From assembly GCA_034766995.1 (NCBI GenBank), contig CM068313.1:31846825-31910824 (forward strand): DNA of 64,000 nt. The letters run 5' to 3'. This document shows, one piece after another, positions 28,082 through 38,705 of this stretch. Numbering within the stretch: the first letter of the stretch is position 1; every line of letters starts with the position of its first letter. This DNA is from Acanthacorydalis orientalis. Taxonomy: Eukaryota > Arthropoda > Insecta > Megaloptera > Corydalidae. A program made the position numbers and the translations under genes. The notes beneath the pieces were generated by a model, which did no database searches, was not told the DNA's origin, and saw only the letters and a list, made by a program, of their open reading frames with translations.

Positions 28082-30636
28082 ATGAATAGCAGACTATTGA
28101 TGTTTACTAATATATTAAAAACTTCAAAATGTTACCACAACCAATTACATAAAACGATTTCTTTATTCGGGTTTCAGAATAGATATTTTAGTCAAAAATA
28201 CATTCAGCATATAAAATTATACAGTGTTTATTTTCTGAAACCGTATAAAAGTATATGTAAATTAAATTCCAACAATAACATTAAAATATTTTTTGCTGCA
28301 GCAAGTACTTTAGGATTATCATTTTCATTATGTGAAAGTACTCGTGAAAATATATCAAGAAAACGTTTATTTAATGCTGCTCAATTTAATAATATTATTG
28401 AAATCAAAAGGTATCAAAAAAAAATTAATAGCATGTAAACAGCTATTAGTAAAATAATGTAAAATGTTTAATTTCTAAGAATTATTCAAGAAGAAAAAGC
28501 TGATGTAAATTCACGACATCCACTTGGATGGACCCCTTTAATGGTTGCAGCCGTAAATGGTAGATCAGAAGCATGTAGAATTTTATTAGAATTAGGTGCT
28601 GATCCTAATATAGGTGATGAATTTATAAATCCAAATCGAACAGCTTCTGAAAAAGGTCTACACACTATAGATGGTATCAAGTATATGAAGTATTTAATAT
28701 CAATGTTTGTTCACAATTTCTTAAAAAATATTTATGAGGTACACTTTTTTTTTAGTATTATTGAAACGTGAAGAAGAATTTAATGATCGTTTAAATTCAC
28801 GAGCTTCCTTTAAAGGATGTACGGCATTACATTATGCTGTATTAGCAAATAGTAAAACTATTGTTAAAATGTTGCTTGAAGCTGGTGCAGACCCACGAAC
28901 TGAAAATTATAATGGGCATAAAGCAGAAAATTATTCCCATGACCCAGAAGTTAGAAAACTTCTTCAAGAATACTCTTTAAAAGTGAGTACAAGTTAAATT
29001 GAGTAATATATATTTGTTAAAATATATATTGTACATTATATATGTTATATAAATGTATATATTGTATGTAATCAATTTCTTCGTAGTATGAAGAAATTCA
29101 AAAGGAAAAGGATGCTGAAGAAAGGAGAAGGTTTCCTTTAGAACAAAGACTAAAACAATATATTGTTGGGCAACAAGGTGCTATATCAATAGTTGCTTCT
29201 AGTAAGTCTTATAATTCTAAAATTTAATAAGAAAAAAACTATTAATAGTTTATTTAGACTTTTATAGTTCAGATTAAAATAATTTGACGTAATCAGTATA
29301 TCTTCAAATATTACAAAAATTAATACCTATTTTAAATTCAACTTATGTTTATTTACCACTATATTTTTATTTATTGCAGCTATAAGACGTAAAGAAAATG
29401 GATGGTCAGATGATGATCATCCACTTGTATTTTTATTTCTTGGATCATCTGGAATAGGAAAAACAGAGTTAGCCAAACAATTAGCAAGATACATACATAA
29501 GGATAAACCAGAAAGTTTTATTCGTCTAGATATGTCGGAATATCAAGAGAAACACGAGGTACATATTTTAAAAAGATTGTAGTGTATAAAATGGGTACTG
29601 TAAAAAACGATTTTGTATATAAAGGTAGCAAAGTTAATAGGAGCACCACCAGGTTATATTGGGCATGATGAAGGAGGTCAACTAACTAAACAACTTAAGA
29701 AATGTCCGTCGGCTGTAGTTTTATTCGATGAAGTAGACAAAGCACACCCCGATGTGCTAACTGTTCTTTTACAATTATTTGATGAAGGACGATTAACAGA
29801 TGGACGAGGTAAAACAATTGAATGTAAAGATGCTATATTTGTTATGACATCAAATTTAGCAAGTAATGAAATAGCACAACATGCCATAGAGTTACGAAAA
29901 ATTGCTGAAGATATATACAATAAACGACTTGAAAAAAAGTTAGAAATAGGTTAGGAAAGAATATGTTTTTTTAGTATACTCTTTGTATTTTTCATAATAC
30001 ATTTTCATTTATATAAAATATTTTTAGATGAAAGTTCTATGCCAGAAAATATAACAATTTCTAGAAACTTTAAAGAGCAAGTAGTTCAACCTATTCTTAA
30101 AGCACATTTTCGAAGAGATGAGTTTCTTGGACGTATAAATGAAATTGTTTACTTTTTACCATTTTCAAGATCCGAACTTTTGACACTTGTTTCAAAAGAA
30201 TTAGAAATTTGGGCTAGACGAGTAAGTTTTGAATAAGCAAGTAAATAAAGTAAAAAAATGGAGTGTTTTTAATTTTTGTATATTTCTTTTTGTTAAAAAT
30301 ATATTACAGGCTAAACAAAAACATCATATAGAAATAATATGGGATCGAAGTGTTGAAGCAGCATTGGCTGATGGATATGATGTACACTATGGAGCTAGAT
30401 CTATTAAATATGAAGTAGAAAGAAGAGTTGTTAATCAATTAGCTGCAGCTCATGAAAGAGGTATTATTGGAAAAGGTAGCAGTGTTAAATTATTAGCTGT
30501 TTTATCAGAAAATGAAACTGATGGACCTGCAATCAAAGTTACTGTGAAAGGAAAAGGTTTAAATGATTATGTTGATGTTGATGTTCTACCAATTGTTAAA
30601 GATATAGGTGGAATATTCAATTGGAATAGAAAATAA
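28082..30636 (+). CDS. CLPB: Mitochondrial disaggregase CLPB/Skd3 (ankyrin repeats plus AAA+ domain)
   Basis: Eight exons: 28082-28410, 28480-28673, 28756-28982, 29087-29201, 29380-29558, 29625-29949, 30028-30221, 30310-30636. They join in frame to 629 residues, close to the 707 of human CLPB. By family, an ATP-driven disaggregase of the mitochondrial intermembrane space. Seen: a basic, Ser/Asn-rich start with few acidic residues, typical of a mitochondrial presequence; a hydrophobic stretch near residues 69-86; ankyrin repeats around 93-157 and 195-228 ([24 protein letters not shown]); and one AAA+ domain. It carries Walker A GSSGIGKT (310-317), pore loop GYIGH (358-362), Walker B VVLFDE (379-384, catalytic Glu384), sensor 1 Asn425, arginine finger in FLGR (Arg492) and sensor 2 GAR (549-551). 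No catalytic residue is missing. The start is the first ATG of the presequence frame. Introns are only 66-178 bp, unlike the neighbouring genes. Confidence 0.95.
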
Positions 30637-30678
30637 ATTGTCTTTTAATAGTGTATCTTTTTGTATTTAAGATAATTT

Positions 30679-30684
30679 AATAAA
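30679..30684 (+). promoter_or_regulatory. Polyadenylation signal of CLPB
   Basis: AATAAA 43 bp after the CLPB stop codon (TAA at 30634-30636), a plausible position for the 3' end. A T-rich stretch follows. Confidence 0.5.
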
Positions 30685-31659
30685 GAAAATGTTTTACTTT
30701 TGTTGTAATATTATGGCTTATTTTTATAATTATTACTTTTATAAAAAAATGAATTTTTTCTGTATTTATATTTATCTATATGCATAAATTTACTGATAAA
30801 TTATTAACATCATTTTTTGATATTAAACATATAAATTCGAAAAAATGCATTATACACTTATGAATGGATTTGTATAACTCTGTCAGTATATGTAACAAAT
30901 GCATATGTTTTTATCATACACAAAAAAAAATGATTTGGTAATCATACAGAAGTAAATAAAATTCAATTTATGTGAAATTCTAAATATATTCCAGTTTAGA
31001 ATTATAAAAGGTAGTAATAAATTATGAACTAACTCAGTGCTTGATCAGCATTATGTGAATAATGGTACTTAGGTCTGTATAAAGCTTATAGCTAAATACT
31101 ATTGGTAAAGTTATTAGAAATTATTTAATGTGCATTATGATACTGATTTTTAAATTTTTTCCCTACAAAATTTTGTCAAAAAAAATTATAACAAGTATGC
31201 CTCTCTTTGTTTAGGTATCATATTCAACTAAAATAAGAAATAAAAAAATTAGACATTGCTAAACATGTATTCTGTACATACATATTTAACAAAAAATAAT
31301 TTCTGAAAGTGGCGTGAACGTTAATAAATGCCACATAGAGTATGCATTGGAAATCTCCATTCTGTAAAGATTAATGGATAATTTATTAAAAGATCACTGG
31401 TACTTAATGAAAAAATTATATTTTGAATAATAAAATAATAACATCCTAGCATATTAAATACTAGCAAATCTTATTGAATATCTGAATAAAATGGAGTAAA
31501 AATATATCTATTAGTATAACCTATTTCATTAAATCAATATTTTGAATAATTTTAGTATTCCATTTCCTATGTTTAAATTGAAAATACATAATAAATGTCT
31601 TTTTAAAAACATTTTGCAATATAATTTATGATTAAATTTATTTCAAAATCTTTCAGTTA

Positions 31660-31703
<44 letters not shown>

Positions 31704-31730
31704 AAATCAAAATTATCCACAGGTTTTCGA

Positions 31731-31808
31731 TGACGTGCCTTATTTATTTATGACGTCGGATCTTGTCACTCAAATATATTTATCTCAAATATATATATAT
31801 ATATATAT

Positions 31809-31871
<63 letters not shown>

Positions 31872-31926
31872 AATCCATGACGTCGACTTATTTATTTGAG
31901 ACGTGGCTCCTATGATACCCAAATAT
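31731..31926 (+). repeat. Duplicated TGACGT-containing unit flanking a (TA)n array
   Basis: Units at 31731-31777 and 31878-31926 share TGACGT, CTTATTTATTT, GACGT and CAAATAT in the same order, with a (TA)n array between them. With the GC-rich unit at 31968 and further (TA)n to 32155 they form a composite repeat block in the intergenic region downstream of CLPB. Confidence 0.65.
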
Positions 31927-31967
31927 GTTATTGTTTCATTTGGTTACATGACATTCTATAATTGACA

Positions 31968-32005
31968 AGCGTTCGAGCGCAGCGAGCAGGGGGCGAAACC
32001 CTCTT
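31968..32005 (+). repeat. GC-rich dispersed repeat, copy 1
   Basis: A GC-rich block (AGCGTTCGAGCGCAGCGAGC followed by a GGGGGCGAAACCC mini-hairpin) embedded between long (TA)n arrays. A related sequence occurs at 41337-41406. Its composition is strikingly unlike the surroundings. Family unknown. Confidence 0.7.
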
Positions 32006-32007
32006 GT

Positions 32008-32157
<150 letters not shown>

Positions 32158-32498
32158 ATAATATAATATAAATGATCAATAAATTGGCATTTAATTAAGA
32201 AAGACCATAATGAAATATATATTTGCTTTTATTTACTTTAGAATAACATGAATAAAGTTTAAAATAACTATCTGTCAAGTCGCCGAAATATTTTCTTTGA
32301 TGAAATCAAGATTCGAATTTAATATTTTTATATGTACCATTTTTAATTAGCGATAATATACATTATTATAAAACATATGTTTAACAAATATTATACTTAG
32401 TTCTGAAAATAATTTATTAAACAGACAGACGACTACAGACAAAAGATTAACGTTATTTTGTTTTATAGCTAAATGTAGAAATATCTATATATTTTAAT

Positions 32499-32619
<121 letters not shown>

Positions 32620-34307
32620 GTATTAGTTAAGATTTTTTGAATTTTCTTACTTATTTTTTAAATGGTTATATGCCTCTCAATTCAAATAATGTTTTTTATT
32701 TTATAAGTTATATAACAATAAAAAGTCTTTTACATAATTATTTTATGTATCAAAATAATATTTACATTTAGCCATAATACACATATATAAAATAAATAAA
32801 TATTATACTATTATACTTTACAAAAGTCGATAAATATAAAATTTGTACTAATTCCATTGAAATTAAAATAAATATACATATATGTGTAGTGTTAAATGTT
32901 AATAATTCTTTTATTTAGAAAAAATAATATTTTTACCAAAAACATCAAGCATAAAATAAAAATATGAAGAGCATAACAATATTATTTCTAATGTCCATTT
33001 TTTTTATTGTGTTGGAAATATTTTATATTTAAAATAGGCCATATTTCACTTAATCAAGTTTAGGCTTATATGTAGGAACAGATTCATTTAAGTTATTAGA
33101 AACTAACTGGTGTTTCGAAATTTCAATGTAATAGAAAAGTAATTAACTATTTATTCAATATAAACCTTTTTGAAATAAGTTTAATTTTGCAATAAACGTA
33201 ATTAATTCGTACATAATATATAGTATTTTTCTAGATACCTCAAAATATTTTATGCATTTCAAAATATAAATATTAACGAATTTTATGAGAACTAGAAATA
33301 ATAATCTGATACAATTATTATTAACAAAGTAACTTAGCATTTTATTTAACACTATTTTAAACTTATATAAATTTTATATTTTTTTACTTATATTAGATAT
33401 CCATAGAATTTTTTATATTAATTTTCACTGCATTATTGCAGCGTATTTTTTGAATGCATTGTTAACATTTAAGCTCAAACTCTAGATAAGAGAATATGTC
33501 AATACTGATTTTAATCACTGTTTTCTCTTTGGTATTTCCAATTTGATATCCAATCCGTATATTTGTTATTTATTTTATCATTAACAAAATAGGCACGAAT
33601 ACCTATTAATATCATTAACTTCAAAAACAGATTTATTGAGTACATATATAGTACAAACTCTTATAGTTTATTACAGTATAGAAATAATTAGTTTTCTTAT
33701 TGTTTTAATTATAATATTAATATGTTATATTCTTAATTTACATTGAGACAATATTTAACAAGTAATGAAACTAGCAGTATCTTTATTTCTTTAATAATCA
33801 ACCGAATTGAGATCAAATCAAAACTAGTTCAAATATTTTACAAGAATAAATGTACTTACAAGTATTCTTATTATGTTTATCAAATCTTTTTGTTTATTTT
33901 AAAATTATTGTTTTGATTTTTAATTAACTGATTTGTATTTCAAATATATGCTTTTTTAATAGAATGTATCATTATTTTTATTGCATTATTGAAGTAAAAA
34001 TTGTGAATATACATTAATTCTAAAGAAAAATAGAAAAGATTAGGAAATATAAAATGTTGATATACATAAGAAAGGAAAAAAATGTATGAAATGTTAGAAC
34101 TATTTTAAATTTGTACTGAAAATAGATAAAAATATCTTTCAAATAAACAGAAAATATTTTAAAAAAATAAATTGTAAAGAAAAAAATAGAAATAGAAAAT
34201 TAAAAAGTCGGATTAAAAATATTTTACATCAATTGTATTCAAATATATATATTTTCGTGAGTGGCATTAAAAAAGATAATTTCAAGACTGACATATTTTT
34301 GTAAGTT

Positions 34308-34360
34308 GATACCTTTTAAAATGCCAGAGATTAATACAAGCATGCATGTTGAAAATGTAA
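34308..34360 (+). repeat. Dispersed 53 bp direct repeat, copy 1
   Basis: This segment matches 37794-37846 at 52 of 53 positions. It begins GATACCTTTTAAAATG and ends CATGCATGTTGAAAATGTAA. The single difference is C versus T at the 17th base. No known element is recognised. The surrounding sequence does not align obviously, so this is a short dispersed copy rather than part of a long duplication. Confidence 0.85.
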
Positions 34361-34782
34361 AAATATCTAATAAAAATCACTGCATCAAATACAATCCTAG
34401 ATTGTGCAAGTTAAATATAAAATTATTCTTGGTTTTTTATTTTCAGTTACATATACATATATACATATATAAATATATATATATACATATGTATATACAT
34501 AATACAGAGCATTATAAAATAAGTTTCCTTTTACTATTAGTCAAAAAATACATGAAACGAGTAACAAGTCAGTAATTGTTTATTTAATGATATGATTTAT
34601 AGGTATTTGTAATGTGTCCGTTGCACAGTTCTGTTGTATAATACACAATCATTTTGATCGATGTATTTATTATTACGTGATCTTAAACAAGTCAAGTGTT
34701 ATTTTTCAGTACAATAAATATTAGTTGTGTTAAACAAGTGAATTTGAAAGTAATGTATATACGTTTATTATCCGACATCCTA

Positions 34783-34784
<2 letters not shown>

Positions 34785-34876
<92 letters not shown>

Positions 34877-34900
34877 GTGTGTGTGTGTGTGTGTATGTGT
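34785..34900. repeat. Compound (TA)n-(CA)n-(GT)n microsatellite
   Basis: A long (TA)n array ends in ACACACACACAC GT GTGTGTGT, so the CA and GT blocks form a self-complementary tip. No gene. Confidence 0.96.
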
Positions 34901-35986
34901 GTTTATGAGTGGACATTCAAGGTATATAATTCTACAATACATACATTATATATGTTAATTCGTATTTCTTGAATTTTTCCCTTTCAATTAACATTTACCA
35001 TAATACATATTCTGAAATACTCGTTTAAAAACATGCAATCAATTATAATTTACAGGATATTATAATATATAATTGTCGTGTACTTTTTATTATTATAAAT
35101 CGCATAAATGTTCATAATGTGGTTATTGTTTTGTTTTAATAGTACAGACATCATAGTGAAGTGTACATAAATATAATATTTTTTCTGCATTTATAATAAT
35201 CAAGGAATTCAAGGCAGTCAAATATAGAAATTAGCGCATTCATCATAAGAATTTGTTACTATGTGCCATTCGGTTGCACATGCTATATCTTTGACCTGAT
35301 CAGACGATTACACAAAAATTTATAGATTTTATATATCACAAAAAAAGCATATTTAATGTTATATTTAATATTATATTTAAGTGTAATATTTACTGTTAAC
35401 ATTTATGATATTACTTTGATTAATAAATGATCAAGTTGAACTCATTTTGTGTTTGATATTTTAGATATTCGTATATATATTTTGATATACGTGTATGTGC
35501 AATTTAATGGAATAATATTTATAAACAATAGAATTAAGTTATATTTAAAAACAATGTAATAAATTATTCATTGTATCGGCACAACATTATTTTTAAATAG
35601 ATTAACTATATATATATATATATATTCTAATTACTGACACTATAAAAAGATTGTGTTATATTTTTCAAATAACATTTATTTTATAATTAAATATCAAATA
35701 ATATTTTCTTAGATTAATGTATTATATGTATAAGGAAATAAATTTAAAATTATGTACGAAACGATGTTTGAAAACGCATATAAATATTATTCCTTAAAAT
35801 ATATGATTTATCCTTTCTGACTTTGAAATCTTTTCATAATTTTATTTACAATGTATAGATTTTTACCAATTAAATACATTTTTATTAAAAATTTATTATG
35901 TACAAACAATAATGTAACTACTACGATTCTATATATTTGTTTACATGTACTCAAATAGCAATACACTTTCATTCGAGTGTATATAC

Positions 35987-36057
<71 letters not shown>

Positions 36058-36296
36058 GTACATACATACATACATTATGTCTTTTTGTATAGACTTAAAT
36101 ATTATTTTGTATATTGTTTAATGTATAGATTATTAGATATGTTTTCTATATATATGTATATATTAAATATTATGCCTAGAATAAACAATATATATCGTCC
36201 AATCAAGGCCTTAGAACAATGTTTACATCATAAGTAAATAGTGATGTTCCAAAAATATACTTATGATTCTTTTTGTTATTTATGTATTTTAGATTG

Positions 36297-36329
<33 letters not shown>

Positions 36330-36437
36330 CCCAAGTAATTAATATGGCATAACATAATATGCTTTAAGACACCAAATATGTTTTCTGTTATATATATATA
36401 TATATAAATACAATATCACGATGTACACGTTTCAATT

Positions 36438-36509
<72 letters not shown>

Positions 36510-37210
36510 ATATATATATATATATATTATATATGTGTGTATATATTTATTGTATATACGTATTGATTTAATTCAGAAACTTTGGATTTTTATATAATTA
36601 GAGCATTTATTTATTGGAAATTTGTAAAACAACATTTTCCATTTATTTATCTTACACAGGTACGAACAATATCACTACATAACCTTGTCTATTTTGCAGT
36701 TAAATGTTGAGCTTTATTTTAACAGCATAATAACACGATTTAAATAAATATATTTTCATTATTTAATCGAGTAAATAATATAACAATTATACTTGTGTAT
36801 ATGTTAACAGGTTCTATATTTATATTTAAACTGTTCTTTTCTTAGTAACTATTTTCGCAGAGATTATTAATTTCTCATCTTTAAAAACAGTGGTTTAATT
36901 TATTCTTATTTAAAAAAAATTATTAAGATCTAAAAAAACTTTTTCTTTATTTTTCAGTATATGAAAAGTTCCATGTTCAATCCGTAATTTATAGGAAGAT
37001 ATTTGGAAAAAATTAAAAGAAATTGTAATAAGAAGTCTTAAATGGACTACTTAACATTTTGGTAAGTTTCAGTTTAGAATTAAATTTTAATTTGTTCATA
37101 ATATTAAAAATATCTATAAAATACATATAAATGTTTAATTTTTAATGTGAAATTATCATATAATTTTACTTGAAGGAGACAAATTCTTATCACTTACTTA
37201 AATTCAACAC

Positions 37211-37252
<42 letters not shown>

Positions 37253-37257
37253 GTATA

Positions 37258-37314
<57 letters not shown>

Positions 37315-37705
37315 CACACAAATTTGGTCGTTTTTTATTTAATAATTACTCTTCGTTACTAATCGGTTAGGATAACTTACAGAATTTATTTTTTAATAAA
37401 TATGAACACAAAGTTTTTGTAAATTATTTTTTAATATATATTTAATATATATATATATACACGTACATGTGTAGATATATGTAATGTATGAGTATGTAAT
37501 TTACTGGTAATAACACAAATAGGGAGTAATATAAAAAAAAATGCCTTGATAATATGGTATTCTCGTCTTTTTGTAAATGTTTATAAAATGTGGATTATGT
37601 CAACGAATTATTGAACGTACTCATATACGATATATGAGTTTTTGACAATTTATTAGATTTCCTTATGAAAATCATTTTAAGAAAATATATTGAATTTGAA
37701 TATAT

Positions 37706-37733
37706 AAACAATTTGAATATATTCAAATTGTTT
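37706..37733. repeat. 28 bp perfect palindrome
   Basis: The arm AAACAATTTGAATA is followed immediately by its exact reverse complement, with no loop. It is non-alternating, so it is not simply part of a TA microsatellite. Function unknown. Confidence 0.85.
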
Positions 37734-37793
37734 TATTTAGACAAATCAATTACATAATATATATATATATATATGAAATTGGCATTTAATGCA

Positions 37794-37846
37794 GATACCT
37801 TTTAAAATGTCAGAGATTAATACAAGCATGCATGTTGAAAATGTAA
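37794..37846 (+). repeat. Dispersed 53 bp direct repeat, copy 2
   Basis: Second copy of the repeat at 34308-34360, with one mismatch. It lies just downstream of a (TA)n run and about 60 bp after a 28 bp perfect palindrome (37706-37733). Origin unknown. Confidence 0.85.
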
Positions 37847-38631
37847 TTTTTGTTATATTTTTATTTATTGTATTTTTCTGGAAAATGTTTTAATTATAAA
37901 TGTTTTTGATTTACGAATAAGAAGTTTAAACGAATAAAAAAATATTTGTATAATTATTGTATGACAAATTTTTGAAATCTTATATTCGTTTATATTGATA
38001 ATTTATTTTACGGATTTAGTTATGTACGAGTTGTACTTTTTAAATGTTTTGAATATTACTTATAAATTATTGTTATAAAAAATATTATAAATTTTGGAAA
38101 TTTAAATATCACAATAAGTTTAACACACAAATGCAATTAAAATCTATTGTAAAGTAACGTAAATAATGTTAAATAAATATACTTCTGTAAGTGTACTTAA
38201 GAATTTACAAGAGTTAAATTTGCATGATTTGAAGTAATAAGTATTAAATATTGTTTAAAAAATAATTAATTTGTCGGATGTGTTTAATAATTTCTGCTTA
38301 ATAGTTTTTTTTTCAAAAATTCTACATAGGGTAAATTTTCAGTTACATTATTAAGATTGAGATAATATTTTGGACCCCACTTAAACCCTTCTTTTCTGAC
38401 TTATTCTCGTTCTAAGCGTATAGAATAACTTCATGTTCTTTTATGTTTGTAAAACAGATAATACAAGCCATTAAATCGTACCTTATTTTATTTCACGTTC
38501 GTGTAAATCAATGATACAATTTTGTTTTCAGTAAACAGCAGACCTACTTTAAAATTCATTATTGAAGATTTTTTTTGTAATTGACTACATTTAGGTCAAA
38601 TTTTTCTTTAAAGAACAATGATTTGTCCGTG

Positions 38632-38637
38632 TTTATT
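38632..38637 (-). promoter_or_regulatory. Candidate polyadenylation signal of the synaptotagmin gene
   Basis: AATAAA on the minus strand about 70 bp past the stop codon at 38706-38708. Chance AATAAA is frequent in this composition. Confidence 0.35.
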
Positions 38638-38705
38638 TTATTTTTCGTTTTTGATTCGATATCGTTTCATGAAAATTGATTTTTACAACTGCAAAAGTGC
38701 GTTAT

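Noticed and set aside
29678..29920. 80-residue minus-strand frame
   Set aside because: Antisense shadow of the CLPB exon carrying the Walker B motif.
34261..34575. 104-residue plus-strand frame covering the first 53 bp repeat copy
   Set aside because: The second repeat copy does not keep this frame open, and the C-terminal part is microsatellite translation.
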